Source: an uncultured Lachnospiraceae bacterium
Lineage (GTDB): Bacteria > Bacillota > Clostridia > Lachnospirales > Lachnospiraceae
Reading direction: 5' to 3'
DNA: 38,757 bases
Assembly (NCBI GenBank): GCA_944381535.1
Contig: CALWLN010000057.1
Location: 1-38,757 of the forward strand
The position numbers and the translations under genes were made by a program. Shown one piece after another: positions 7,805 through 16,777 of the stretch (positions are counted from its first letter, which is position 1; the number at the start of each line of letters is the position of its first letter). Below the pieces are notes generated by a model. It worked only from the letters and a program-made list of their open reading frames with translations. It did no database searches and was not told the origin of the DNA.

Positions 7805-9265
7805 TTAATCCATATTACTCATCTCATTGAACAAATCCGTTTTCATCTTATACAGCTTGTCGGACAGATCCACATACACCCGATGGGGATTCACAAACCG
7901 CTTGGTCTCGGCCCAGAGGGTCTCCTTCTCCTGATTGCAGTATTCCCGAATCTCCATGACGGAGGGGGAGGTGTAGACGCATTCGCCGTTTTTGAAGATC
8001 GGAACCAGAAGCTCCCGCATGGTGTAGGTGCCGCCGGGCAGCTTCGTCTTCTTCCAGGTCTCCACCGGGTCAAAGAGGCGCAGCTCTTCCTCCTCGTTGA
8101 ATTGCTCGCCCACCAGACAGATCAGATCGGCTTTTACCTTGCCGGTGTATTTCTCGTAGATACGGTACACGGTCTTGTTGCCAGGATTCGTGACTTTCTC
8201 GGTGTTCTCCGACAGCTTGATCTTGGGCACAAATTCACCCTGGGCATTTTGTATGGCCGCCAGCTTGTAGACACCGCCGAAGGCCGGGCAGTCCTTGGAG
8301 GTGATGAGGTTCGTCCCCACACCCCAGGAGGTGATGGTGGCGCCCTGTAGCTTCAGACTCTCAATGAGATACTCATCCAAATCGTTGGAAGCGGAAATCA
8401 CTGCGTCCGTGAAACCGGCGTCATCCAGCATTTTGCGGGCCTTTTTGGATAAATAGGCAAGGTCGCCGCTGTCCATGCGGATGCCGTAGAAGGTTAGCGG
8501 AATGCCGGCTTCCCGCATCTCGGTAAATACCCGGATGGCGTTGGGAACTCCGGACTTGATGGTGTCGTAAGTGTCCACCAGCAGGATACAGGCGGAGGGG
8601 TACAGATCCGCATAGGTCTTAAAGGCCGTATATTCGTCCGGGAAACTCATGATCCAGCTGTGGGCGTGGGTGCCTTTCACCGGAATATCAAAAAGCTGTC
8701 CGGCCAGCACGTTGGAGGTACCGATACAGCCGCCGATGACTGCGGCTCTGGCCCCATAAGTACCGGAATCGGGACCTTGGGCCCGGCGCAGGCCGAACTC
8801 CATGACGCCGTCTCCCTGGGCTGCGTGACAGACCCGGGCGGCCTTGGTGGCAATCAGACTCTGATGGTTGATAATATTTAAAATGGCCGTCTCAATCAGC
8901 TGGGCCTCCATGATGGGGGCGACTACTTTAATCAGCGGTTCTCTGGGGAAAATGACGGTGCCTTCGGGAATGGCGTAGATATCCCCGGAAAAACGGAAAG
9001 TACCAAGGTATGCTAGAAAATCCTCGTCAAAAATCCCAAGGCCCCTTAAATACGCAATGTCGTCCTCGTCAAACCGGAGATTTTTCACATAGTCGATGAC
9101 CTGGTCCAAGCCGGCCAGGATGGAGTAGCCTCCCCCGGAAGGATTGCTGCGGTAAAAGGCATCAAAGACTACCACGTCGTGGTTGTTGGATTTGAAGTAG
9201 CCCTGCATCATGGTCAGTTCATAAAGGTCAGTTAAAAGTGTCAGATTTAACGTGCTCATAATCAT
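7805..9265 (-). CDS. pncB: Nicotinate phosphoribosyltransferase
   Basis: Makes nicotinate mononucleotide from nicotinate, PRPP and ATP in the Preiss-Handler NAD salvage route. The 486-residue protein has the family start LLTDLYELTMMQGYF, the EFGLRRAQGPDSG block, GGCIGTSNVLAG and GTHAHSWIMSFPDE with the conserved His. Length is normal. Two starts are close: ATG 9265 (MIMST) and ATG 9259 (MST); neither has a strong ribosome binding site (only AAGAAA), so the exact start is uncertain by two residues. The leader just upstream holds a 9-bp perfect stem that could affect translation or bind a regulator. No other NAD genes are adjacent. Confidence 0.94.
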   Translation of the reverse strand: MIMSTLNLTLLTDLYELTMMQGYFKSNNHDVVVFDAFYRSNPSGGGYSILAGLDQVIDYVKNLRFDEDDIAYLRGLGIFDEDFLAYLGTFRFSGDIYAIPEGTVIFPREPLIKVVAPIMEAQLIETAILNIINHQSLIATKAARVCHAAQGDGVMEFGLRRAQGPDSGTYGARAAVIGGCIGTSNVLAGQLFDIPVKGTHAHSWIMSFPDEYTAFKTYADLYPSACILLVDTYDTIKSGVPNAIRVFTEMREAGIPLTFYGIRMDSGDLAYLSKKARKMLDDAGFTDAVISASNDLDEYLIESLKLQGATITSWGVGTNLITSKDCPAFGGVYKLAAIQNAQGEFVPKIKLSENTEKVTNPGNKTVYRIYEKYTGKVKADLICLVGEQFNEEEELRLFDPVETWKKTKLPGGTYTMRELLVPIFKNGECVYTSPSVMEIREYCNQEKETLWAETKRFVNPHRVYVDLSDKLYKMKTDLFNEMSNMD

Positions 9266-9270
9266 TTCTT

Positions 9271-9299
9271 ACAGTAAAGTAACATGGCGGCTTTACTGT
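9271..9299 (-). promoter_or_regulatory. Inverted repeat in the pncB leader
   Basis: ACAGTAAAG (9271-9279) and CTTTACTGT (9291-9299) are perfect 9-base arms with an 11-base centre, ending five bases before the pncB start. It may be an RNA hairpin next to the weak ribosome binding site or a DNA operator. I do not recognise a known NAD regulator site. Confidence 0.4.
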
Positions 9300-9350
9300 T
9301 GGGCGTAAGGCCCGGCTCCTCTCTTGCTTTTTTCATTTCGGGGTACTAGT

Positions 9351-9379
9351 ATTATACCTCTTTTTTAGCAAAATGCAAA
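9351..9379 (-). promoter_or_regulatory. Probable pncB promoter
   Basis: On the minus strand TTTGCA (complement of 9374-9379), 17 bases, TATAAT (complement of 9351-9356). The -10 box is perfect and the -35 box moderate. The leader to pncB would be about 80 bases and contains the inverted repeat at 9271-9299. Confidence 0.5.
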
Positions 9380-9428
9380 GCGTATCTGGAATTATTTGTG
9401 TTTTCTTTGAACAGAAGGCTTTCATTTT

Positions 9429-9456
9429 TTGGAAAGATGTGTTATCTTTATAGAAT
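9429..9456 (+). promoter_or_regulatory. Possible promoter of the lipoprotein gene
   Basis: TTGGAA (9429-9434), 16 bases, TAGAAT (9451-9456), 46 bases ahead of the ATG at 9503. The match is moderate. Confidence 0.35.
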
Positions 9457-9502
9457 ATTGTAGTATATCAAAGGAAAATGGAGCAGAAAGGTAACAAGAA
9501 AA

Positions 9503-10627
9503 ATGAAAAAGAGAGCAGCGCTTTTGTTGACAGGAGTATGTGTATTGACATTGCTGGCCGGATGTGGAAAAGAGAAGACCGGGGCAGGCAGTGAAAACGG
9601 AAGGGAATATAATATCGAGGAAGCCGTGACCTTAGGCGAATACAATGGCATGGAAGTGTCCGTGGAGAAAAGCGAGGTTACCGAGGATGACGTGAAGGCC
9701 TATGTGGAGAGCATGATCTCCATGTATGAAACCGTTCCGGTATTTCATCCTCTGGATAAGACCCAGGTGGAAGAAGGGGATGCGGTAAATATTGATTATG
9801 AGGGACTTTTGGATGGAGAAGCCTTTGATGGAGGTACGGCCACAGATCAGATCCTTGTGATAGGCTCCGGCCGCTTTATCGACGGCTTTGAGGAAGGTCT
9901 GATTGGAGCCAACGTGGGGGATTCTTTATCCTTGAATCTGACATTCCCGGAGACCTATACGCCCAATCCGGATATGGCGGGGAAGGATGTGGTATTCAAT
10001 GTGACGGTCAACAGCATTGGTGAGACGGAGGAAATGACCTACGAGAATCTGACGGATGAGTATGTGGCGAACAACTTCGGAGCCATGGGCGTTGATACGG
10101 CCCAGGCCTTAAAGGATACGGCTTCCAGTTATCTTGAAAGCAGCAACGAATATTATGCCGCGTCCAACAAGCGTACGGCGGTTCTTCAGAAGCTGCAGGA
10201 GCTTTGTACCGTGGAGGTGCCCCAGGAGCTTTTGGACGAGAGGGTGAAGGAATATAAGGAACAGTATGAGGCCAGTGTAAAAGAACAGTATGATATGGAG
10301 CTGGAGGAGTATCTGGAACAGAATTACCAGACTACCATGGAGGAGTTTGACGCCGATACCGTGGATTATATGAAGGAGAATCTCACGACGGAGATGATCC
10401 TGCTGGCTATTGCGGAGAAGGAAGGTCTTGAGGTTGACGAGGAGGGCTATCAGGAGTATCTTACCAATATGGTTTCCAACTACGGCTATGAGAGTGAGGA
10501 CGCTCTGATCGAGGAGTACGGGGAGGATTATCTGAAGGACTCCTACCTGTGTAATAAAGCCGTGGAATGGGTGGAGGAAAATGCAAAGGTGACCTACACC
10601 GAGCCGGAGGCAAGCAGTCAGGAGTAG
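9503..10627 (+). CDS. Trigger-factor-like lipoprotein with FKBP-type PPIase domain
   Basis: A 374-residue exported lipoprotein: signal peptide with lipobox LLAGC (Cys21). Residues about 85-165 form an FKBP-like peptidyl-prolyl isomerase domain (DAVNIDYEGLLDGEAFDGG, GFEEGLIGANVGD). The Glu-rich helical C-terminus (about 170-360) resembles the trigger factor C-terminal chaperone domain. Unlike cytoplasmic trigger factor it lacks the ribosome-binding N-terminus and should act outside the membrane, helping exported proteins fold. The start is ATG 9503 with AAAGG about 11 bases upstream. It is followed after 46 bases by asnS, possibly on the same transcript. The family link is clear; the clients are unknown. 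Confidence 0.85.
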   Translation: MKKRAALLLTGVCVLTLLAGCGKEKTGAGSENGREYNIEEAVTLGEYNGMEVSVEKSEVTEDDVKAYVESMISMYETVPVFHPLDKTQVEEGDAVNIDYEGLLDGEAFDGGTATDQILVIGSGRFIDGFEEGLIGANVGDSLSLNLTFPETYTPNPDMAGKDVVFNVTVNSIGETEEMTYENLTDEYVANNFGAMGVDTAQALKDTASSYLESSNEYYAASNKRTAVLQKLQELCTVEVPQELLDERVKEYKEQYEASVKEQYDMELEEYLEQNYQTTMEEFDADTVDYMKENLTTEMILLAIAEKEGLEVDEEGYQEYLTNMVSNYGYESEDALIEEYGEDYLKDSYLCNKAVEWVEENAKVTYTEPEASSQE

Positions 10628-10673
10628 GGAACGATAAGAAGAATCAGAAAATAACCGGAAGGAGAATAAAATT

Positions 10674-12065
10674 ATGGAATTTATCAGTATCAGAGATTTA
10701 TACCGAAGCAGAGAGCAGTATCTTGATAAGCCTGTGGAAGTCTGCGGCTGGGTGAGAAGTATCAGAAGCTCCAAGACCTTTGGATTTATTGTCATAAACG
10801 ACGGAACCTTTTTTGAGCCCTTGCAGGTAGTGTACGGGGAAAAGCTTTCCAATTTTGCGGAAATCGAAAAATTAAATGTTGGAGCGGCCCTCATCGTAAA
10901 GGGCACGCTGGTGGCCACTCCCCAGGCCAAGCAGCCCTTCGAGGTGCAGGCAGAGGAAATTTGGATCGAGGGAGCGTCCACGCCGGATTATCCCCTGCAG
11001 AAAAAGCGTCACAGCTTTGAGTATCTGAGGACTATCTCTCATCTGCGGCCCAGAACCAATACCTTCCAGGCCGTATTCCGGGTGCGCTCTCTGATCGCCT
11101 ACGCCATCCATAAATTTTTCCAGGAGCGGGATTTTGTCTATGTGCACACGCCCCTGATCACAGGAAGCGACTGCGAGGGTGCCGGCGAGATGTTCCAGGT
11201 GACCACCCTGGACCTTGCCAATGTTCCGAAAAAGGATGACGGAACCGTGGATTTTAGCCAGGACTTTTTCAACAAGCCCACCAACCTTACGGTGAGCGGA
11301 CAGTTAAACGGCGAGACCTTTGCCATGGCCTTCCGCAATATCTACACTTTCGGTCCCACCTTCCGGGCGGAGAATTCTAACACTACCCGGCATGCGGCGG
11401 AGTTCTGGATGATCGAGCCGGAGATTGCCTTTGCGGACCTTAAGGATGATATGATGCTGGCGGAGAGCATGTTAAAGTATATCATCCGCTATGTGATGGA
11501 GCAGGCTCCCGAGGAGATGGCGTTTTTCAACAATTTTGTGGATAAGGGGCTGATCGAACGGCTGAATCATGTGGTAAATTCCGATTTCGGCCATGTGACT
11601 TACACGGAGGCCATTGATATTTTGGAGAAAAACAATGACAACTTTGAATACAAGGTGTCCTGGGGCGTGGATTTGCAGACGGAGCACGAGCGTTATCTCA
11701 CAGAAGAGGTGTTCAAGCGTCCGGTGTTTGTGACGGATTATCCCAAGGAGATTAAGGCTTTCTATATGAAGATGAATGAGGATGGTAAGACCGTTGCGGC
11801 CATGGACTGCCTGGTTCCCGGTATCGGCGAGATTATCGGCGGAAGCCAGAGAGAGGACGACTATGAGAAGCTCTGCGCAAGGATACAGGAGCTGGGCTTG
11901 AAGCAGGAGGATTATGATTTCTATCTTGACCTGCGCAAATATGGTTCCGCCAGACACGCGGGCTTTGGACTGGGCTTTGAGCGCTGCGTCATGTATCTGA
12001 CCGGCATGGGCAATATCCGGGATGTGATTCCCTTCCCCAGAACCGTCAACAACTGCGACCTGTAA
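10674..12065 (+). CDS. asnS: Asparagine--tRNA ligase
   Basis: A class II aminoacyl-tRNA synthetase charging tRNA-Asn. The 463-residue length is normal. The N-terminal OB-fold anticodon domain (about 15-105, [19 protein letters not shown]) is followed by the catalytic domain: motif 2 [21 protein letters not shown] and motif 3 [15 protein letters not shown] with a typical end (RDVIPFPRT). The asparaginyl rather than aspartyl identity follows from [11 protein letters not shown]. The start is ATG 10674 with AAGGAG upstream. No T-box leader was seen before it. Confidence 0.96.
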   Translation: MEFISIRDLYRSREQYLDKPVEVCGWVRSIRSSKTFGFIVINDGTFFEPLQVVYGEKLSNFAEIEKLNVGAALIVKGTLVATPQAKQPFEVQAEEIWIEGASTPDYPLQKKRHSFEYLRTISHLRPRTNTFQAVFRVRSLIAYAIHKFFQERDFVYVHTPLITGSDCEGAGEMFQVTTLDLANVPKKDDGTVDFSQDFFNKPTNLTVSGQLNGETFAMAFRNIYTFGPTFRAENSNTTRHAAEFWMIEPEIAFADLKDDMMLAESMLKYIIRYVMEQAPEEMAFFNNFVDKGLIERLNHVVNSDFGHVTYTEAIDILEKNNDNFEYKVSWGVDLQTEHERYLTEEVFKRPVFVTDYPKEIKAFYMKMNEDGKTVAAMDCLVPGIGEIIGGSQREDDYEKLCARIQELGLKQEDYDFYLDLRKYGSARHAGFGLGFERCVMYLTGMGNIRDVIPFPRTVNNCDL

Positions 12066-12081
12066 ATGAGAGGATGAATAT

Positions 12082-12858
12082 ATGAATTGGGTTTTAGGGA
12101 TTTTGATTCCCTTTGTGGGGACGACGCTGGGCTCTGCCTGTGTATTTCTGCTGCGGGATAAATTGAAGCCTGTGGTACAGAAGGGGCTTTTGGGCTTTGC
12201 TTCCGGCGTGATGGTGGCGGCTTCCGTCTGGTCCCTGCTGATTCCGGCCATGGATATGTCGGAGGACATGGGCCGGCTGGCCTTTGTGCCGGCGGCGGTG
12301 GGGCTGCTTCTTGGAATGGCCTTTCTCCTTCTGATGGACAGAGTGATCCCACATCTGCATTTGAATCAGGAGAAGCCGGAGGGGCCGAAAAAGAGTCTAA
12401 AAAAAACCACTATGATGGTACTGGCAGTGACCTTGCACAACATTCCAGAGGGAATGGCTGTGGGCGTGGTGTTTGCGGGAGCAATCAGCGGAAACAGCGA
12501 GATTTCCATGGCGGGGGCTTTGGTTCTGGCCCTTGGCATTGCTATTCAGAACTTCCCTGAGGGCGCTGTGATTTCTCTGCCTTTAAAGAGCGAGGGGGAG
12601 AGTAAGCAGAAGGCCTTTGTGTCCGGCATGCTTTCTGGGATCGTCGAGCCCATTGCGGCGGTGATCACCATTCTGCTGTCCGGGCTTGTGGAGCCAGTTT
12701 TGCCCTACCTTCTGGCCTTTGCGGCGGGGGCCATGCTCTATGTGGTGGTGGAGGAGCTGATACCCGAGGCCTCGGAGGGGGAGCACAGCAACGTGGGGAC
12801 CATCGGCTTTGCCGTTGGGTTTGCTATTATGATGATCTTGGATGTGGCGTTGGGGTAG
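12082..12858 (+). CDS. ZIP-family divalent metal transporter
   Basis: A 258-residue membrane protein with about eight hydrophobic segments. The metal-site motifs of ZIP transporters are present: HNIPEG (119-124) in helix 4 and QNFPEG (156-161) in helix 5. Between helices 3 and 4 is a short loop with HLHLNQEKPEG, where ZIP proteins often have His residues. It probably imports zinc, iron or manganese; the ion cannot be set from sequence. It begins 16 bases after asnS and may be cotranscribed with it. Confidence 0.9.
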   Translation: MNWVLGILIPFVGTTLGSACVFLLRDKLKPVVQKGLLGFASGVMVAASVWSLLIPAMDMSEDMGRLAFVPAAVGLLLGMAFLLLMDRVIPHLHLNQEKPEGPKKSLKKTTMMVLAVTLHNIPEGMAVGVVFAGAISGNSEISMAGALVLALGIAIQNFPEGAVISLPLKSEGESKQKAFVSGMLSGIVEPIAAVITILLSGLVEPVLPYLLAFAAGAMLYVVVEELIPEASEGEHSNVGTIGFAVGFAIMMILDVALG

Positions 12859-13105
12859 GATACCGGATGGACAGGATATATGTCCGGATGAACTTTACGA
12901 TTTGGGGAAATTAGTTTCATAGATCTATTACAAGCAGGACAGAGTTGGCATTAAGGCCGGAGTTATCCGTTGCGACAGCTAATCTGGTTCTGCTTTTTTG
13001 CAAAATACCAGGAAACCATAGTTCTGCTAGCAAAGCCTGCCTGCGAGGGTACCATGTGTCAAATATATGATTTTTGCGCAAGCCATGTCCTTTTTGCGGA
13101 AAATG

Positions 13106-13114
13106 TGGTATGAT
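13106..13114 (+). promoter_or_regulatory. Extended -10 promoter before truA
   Basis: TGGTATGAT matches the extended -10 form TGnTATAAT, about 60 bases upstream of the truA ATG; no good -35 box is seen. The rest of the 316-base gap 12859-13174 contains only a weak stem (GGACA/TGTCC near 12869-12886) and no convincing gene. Confidence 0.4.
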
Positions 13115-13174
13115 GAAGTTACGGACAGATAACAGAAACATGTAAAAACACGCAGTTCATCATAAGGAGCGACT

Positions 13175-13909
13175 ATGAACTATAAAATGACGATTCAATA
13201 CGACGGCACCCGCTACAAGGGCTGGCAGAGCCAGAAGCACACGGACACCACCATTCAGGGAAAGCTGAACCATGTGCTCTCCCAGCTTGCCTGTGAGCCG
13301 GTGGAGGTCCAGGGCTCCGGTCGGACAGACGCAGGGGTTCATGCCCTGGGACAGGTGGCCAGTTTTACGCTGAAAAAAGCATTGCCGCCCCGGGAAATTA
13401 TGGATTATGTAAACCAATATCTACCGGAGGACATCGGCGTAGTGGAACTTACCGAGGCGTCGCCCAGGTTTCATGCCAGGCTGAATGCCAAATCCAAAAC
13501 CTATGTCTACCGGATCTGGAACAGCGCGCTGCCCAACGTGTTCGGACGAAAATGGATGTGTACCATACCGGAGAATCTGGACCTTGCGTCCATGAAGGAG
13601 GCGGCAGAGCTTCTTGTGGGCACCCATGACTTTGCGGCTTTCTGCAGTCTGAAGCAGAAGAAAAAATCTACAGTGCGTACAGTTTTTTCTCTGGATGTGG
13701 AGCAGAAAGGCGAGGAGGTCTGCATTGTAGTTACCGGAAACGGGTTTTTACATCATATGGTGCGGATTCTGGTAGGAACCCTGGTGGAAATCGGCCAGGG
13801 GAAGCGAAAGCCGGAGGATATCCCGGAAATTCTGGAGAGCAAAAACCGGGAGTGGGCCGGAATTACCATGCCAGCCAGGGGGCTGACCCTGTGGCAGGTA
13901 ACTTATTAA
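13175..13909 (+). CDS. truA: tRNA pseudouridine synthase A
   Basis: Isomerises uridines 38-40 in tRNA anticodon arms. The 244-residue protein has normal length and the catalytic motif GSGRTDAGVHALGQVA with Asp52; the start KMTIQYDGTRYKGWQ is typical. FCSLKQKKKSTVRTV and HHMVRILVGTLVEIG are the expected later blocks. The start is ATG 13175 with AAGGAG five bases upstream. It is followed by recJ after 22 bases, so the two are probably cotranscribed. Confidence 0.96.
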   Translation: MNYKMTIQYDGTRYKGWQSQKHTDTTIQGKLNHVLSQLACEPVEVQGSGRTDAGVHALGQVASFTLKKALPPREIMDYVNQYLPEDIGVVELTEASPRFHARLNAKSKTYVYRIWNSALPNVFGRKWMCTIPENLDLASMKEAAELLVGTHDFAAFCSLKQKKKSTVRTVFSLDVEQKGEEVCIVVTGNGFLHHMVRILVGTLVEIGQGKRKPEDIPEILESKNREWAGITMPARGLTLWQVTY

Positions 13910-13931
13910 GAGCGGAAAGAATGATAGGAAC

Positions 13932-15710
13932 ATGGAAGAGATAAAGGAAAAATGGATGGTCATGGCCAAAAAGGCCGATTTTAAAGGAATCGGAGAGCGG
14001 TTTTCCATCGACCCGGTGACAGCGAGGATCATACGCAACCGGGAGGTCGTTGGGGAGGAAGCCATAGACGCCTATTTAAACGGAGGTGTGGAGCAGCTTC
14101 ACAATCCCCGGACCATGAAGGACATGGAGAAGGCCGTTGCCATCTTGATTGACAAAATAAAAAATCAAAATCGGATTCGTATCATCGGGGACTATGACAT
14201 TGACGGAATCCAGTCCTCCTATATTTTGTCGGAGGCATTGAAAAGCTGCGGCGCACAGGTGGACATCGCCATTCCCAACCGGATTCTGGACGGGTACGGG
14301 ATTAATGAACGGCTGATTCTGGAGGCGCATGAGGAGGGCATAGACACCATCTTGACCTGCGATAACGGCATTGCTGCCGGGGATGTGATCGCGGAGGGAA
14401 AGAAGCTGGGGCTGACCGTTATCGTGACGGACCATCACGAGGTGCCCTACGAGGAGACAGACGAGGGAAGAATCTACCAGCCGCCCTGTGCCGACGCGGT
14501 GGTGAATCCCAAGCAGGCGGATTGTCCCTATCCCTTCAAGAGCCTGTGCGGAGCAGGGGTGGCCTATAAGCTGGTACAGGTGTTGTTTGAGGAAATGGGA
14601 AAAGAGCCGGAGGCGGTTGAGGCCTATCTGCCCTATGCGGCCTTTGCCACTGTGGGGGATGTGATGGACCTGCTGGGAGAGAACCGGATTCTTGTAAAAG
14701 AGGGTTTAAAGCGCCTGCAAAATACGGATAATTTAGGGCTGCACGCGCTGATGGTACAAAATAAGCTGTCTCCTAAGGATGTCAAAGCCTACCATGTGGG
14801 ATTTATCCTGGGTCCCTGTCTGAACGCCAGCGGACGTCTGGATACGGCCATCCGGGCCCTGAAGCTTTTGCAGGCCAGGGAAGAGGGAGAGGCTGTCTCA
14901 CTGGCCAAAGATCTGACGGACCTAAACGCCAGCCGGAAGGAAATGACCGCCCAGGGGGTGGAGCAGGCGGATGTGCTGGCCCGGGAGGCGCTGGAGGCCG
15001 GGGATAAGGTGCTGGTCCTGTATTTGCCGGATTGTCACGAGAGCCTGGCGGGAATCATCGCAGGGAGAATCCGGGAGAAATATAATCATCCGGTGTTCGT
15101 GCTGACCCGGGCGGAGGAGGGGGTCAAGGGCTCCGGCCGCTCCATTCCCGCATATTCCATGTACGAAGAACTGTGTAAGGTCAAGGAACTGTTTACGAGA
15201 TTCGGCGGTCACCCCATGGCGGCGGGGATTTCTCTTAAGGAGGAGGACATTCCCAGGCTTCGGCAGGGACTGAATACATACACCACGCTTACGAGGGAGG
15301 ATTTTATTCCGAAGATTATGATTGATGTGCCAATGCCCCTTGATTACATCACACCGCAGCTGGCGCGGGAACTGTCGGTGCTGGAGCCCTTCGGAAAAGG
15401 AAACGAAAAGCCGGTCTTTGCCGATAAGGACATCCGGATCCTCTCGGCCCGGGTGATCGGGAAGAACAACAATGTGTGCCGCATGAGGGTGGCAAGCAGC
15501 CTGGGCAGGGTAATGGATGCCGTTTATTTCGGAGATATAGAAAAAATTAAGAATTTTATAGCGGAAAAATACACAAATAATGTGGTAGAATTACTATTTA
15601 AGGGAGAAGCGGTTCCTGTGAATGTCACCATGTCCTTTGTGTATTATCCCGAACTGAACCGCTTTAACGGAAAGGAGACATTGCAGATCGTGATAAAAAA
15701 TTATTGCTAA
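13932..15710 (+). CDS. recJ: Single-stranded-DNA-specific exonuclease RecJ
   Basis: A 5'-3' single-strand exonuclease of the DHH family used in recombination and repair. The 592-residue protein shows DYDIDG (87-92), CDNG (143-146), TDHHEVP (166-172), a DHHA1 region (SGRSIPAYSMYEELC, FGGHPMAAG) and a C-terminal OB-fold part (from about 460). Metal-binding Asp and His residues are kept. The usual DYDADG reads DYDIDG here. The start is ATG 13932 with a weak GGA motif. It lies between truA and a hydrolase with short spacings. Confidence 0.93.
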   Translation: MEEIKEKWMVMAKKADFKGIGERFSIDPVTARIIRNREVVGEEAIDAYLNGGVEQLHNPRTMKDMEKAVAILIDKIKNQNRIRIIGDYDIDGIQSSYILSEALKSCGAQVDIAIPNRILDGYGINERLILEAHEEGIDTILTCDNGIAAGDVIAEGKKLGLTVIVTDHHEVPYEETDEGRIYQPPCADAVVNPKQADCPYPFKSLCGAGVAYKLVQVLFEEMGKEPEAVEAYLPYAAFATVGDVMDLLGENRILVKEGLKRLQNTDNLGLHALMVQNKLSPKDVKAYHVGFILGPCLNASGRLDTAIRALKLLQAREEGEAVSLAKDLTDLNASRKEMTAQGVEQADVLAREALEAGDKVLVLYLPDCHESLAGIIAGRIREKYNHPVFVLTRAEEGVKGSGRSIPAYSMYEELCKVKELFTRFGGHPMAAGISLKEEDIPRLRQGLNTYTTLTREDFIPKIMIDVPMPLDYITPQLARELSVLEPFGKGNEKPVFADKDIRILSARVIGKNNNVCRMRVASSLGRVMDAVYFGDIEKIKNFIAEKYTNNVVELLFKGEAVPVNVTMSFVYYPELNRFNGKETLQIVIKNYC

Positions 15711-15725
15711 AGGAGGAGAAGGACC

Positions 15726-16664
15726 ATGGCAAAACGGGTTTTTACATTTTTATCCGCAGATGGGAAAACGGAACTTCACGGGGTGAGCTGGGCGCCGGAG
15801 ACGCCGGATTACAAGGGGATTTTACAAATTTCCCATGGCATGGTGGAGTACATTGAGCGGTATGAGGATTTTGCGAAATATATGAACCGGCAGGGGTATC
15901 TGGTGGTGGGCCACGACCATCTGGGCCATGGAGAGTCGGTGAGAACCCCGGAGGACTGGGGATTTTTCACCACGGAGAAGAACGGAAGCAACGTGCTGGT
16001 GGAGGATATGCACCGGCTGCGAGCAATGACCCAGGAGCAATATCCCGATCTGCCTTACTTTATGCTGGGCCATAGCATGGGGTCCTTTTTGCTCCGCAAG
16101 TATCTGTGTATACACAATGACAGGCTGCGGGGGGCCATAATTATGGGTACCGGGTATCAGCCGGACATCCTTCTGAAATTCGGCAAGGGAATGTGCGGAT
16201 TTCTGGCGAAATTTCGGGGCTGGCGGTACCGCAGTAAACTCATGCAGAAGCTTGTTCTGGGAGGCAACGATAACAAGTTCCGGGGCGAGAATCTCACAAA
16301 CAGCTGGCTTACCAAAGATGTGGAGATTGTAAAGGCTTACTCCAGGAGCCCCAAATGTACTTTTCGGTTTACTTTGAACGGATTTTACAATCTGCTTGAT
16401 ACCATTTATTATGACAACCAGCCGGAAAATCTGGCGCGTATGCCAAAGAAGCTGCCGCTGTTTTTTGTCTCAGGGCAAGACGACCCGGTGGGCGGATTCG
16501 GCAAGGGCGTGGTGCGGGTGTACAACACCTACGAAGCGCTGGGGCTTTTGGATATCACCTGGAAGTTGTATGAGACGGACCGCCATGAGATTTTAAATGA
16601 GCTGGACCGGCAGCAGGTGTATGAGGACATCTACCACTGGATCGAGGTGCACAGGCTTACTTAA
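15726..16664 (+). CDS. Alpha/beta hydrolase (serine aminopeptidase / monoacylglycerol-lipase-like)
   Basis: A 312-residue cytoplasmic hydrolase of the S33 fold. The nucleophile elbow is GHSMGS (Ser118), the acid is Asp252 or Asp253 in SGQDDPV, and the base is His287 in TDRHEIL. The SHGMVEYIERY and GHDHLGHGES blocks are characteristic of lysophospholipase/monoacylglycerol-lipase-like members. The substrate is probably an ester of a lipid or similar molecule; it is not certain. The start is ATG 15726 directly behind AAAGGAGGAGAAGG, 15 bases after recJ. Confidence 0.88.
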   Translation: MAKRVFTFLSADGKTELHGVSWAPETPDYKGILQISHGMVEYIERYEDFAKYMNRQGYLVVGHDHLGHGESVRTPEDWGFFTTEKNGSNVLVEDMHRLRAMTQEQYPDLPYFMLGHSMGSFLLRKYLCIHNDRLRGAIIMGTGYQPDILLKFGKGMCGFLAKFRGWRYRSKLMQKLVLGGNDNKFRGENLTNSWLTKDVEIVKAYSRSPKCTFRFTLNGFYNLLDTIYYDNQPENLARMPKKLPLFFVSGQDDPVGGFGKGVVRVYNTYEALGLLDITWKLYETDRHEILNELDRQQVYEDIYHWIEVHRLT

Positions 16665-16677
16665 GGACCGGTTTTTA

Positions 16678-16710
16678 TTTTAGAGAAAAGTTCCGCGAAC
16701 TTCCCTAAAA
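16678..16710 (+). terminator. Weak hairpin after the hydrolase gene
   Basis: TTTTAG/CTAAAA outer pairs and AGTTC-CGC-GAACT inner pairs with a small bulge. There is no T run afterwards, so termination would be partial at best. Confidence 0.3.
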
Positions 16711-16777
16711 ATTGGAAAATAGAAACATGGAAAGAGAGATTTTGCAACCACGGAGATTTTAGAAAAGAGGAGATTTA

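Noticed and set aside
12917-13141. A 74-codon minus-strand ORF between the ZIP gene and truA
   Set aside because: No ribosome binding site or recognisable motif; it overlaps the probable truA promoter.
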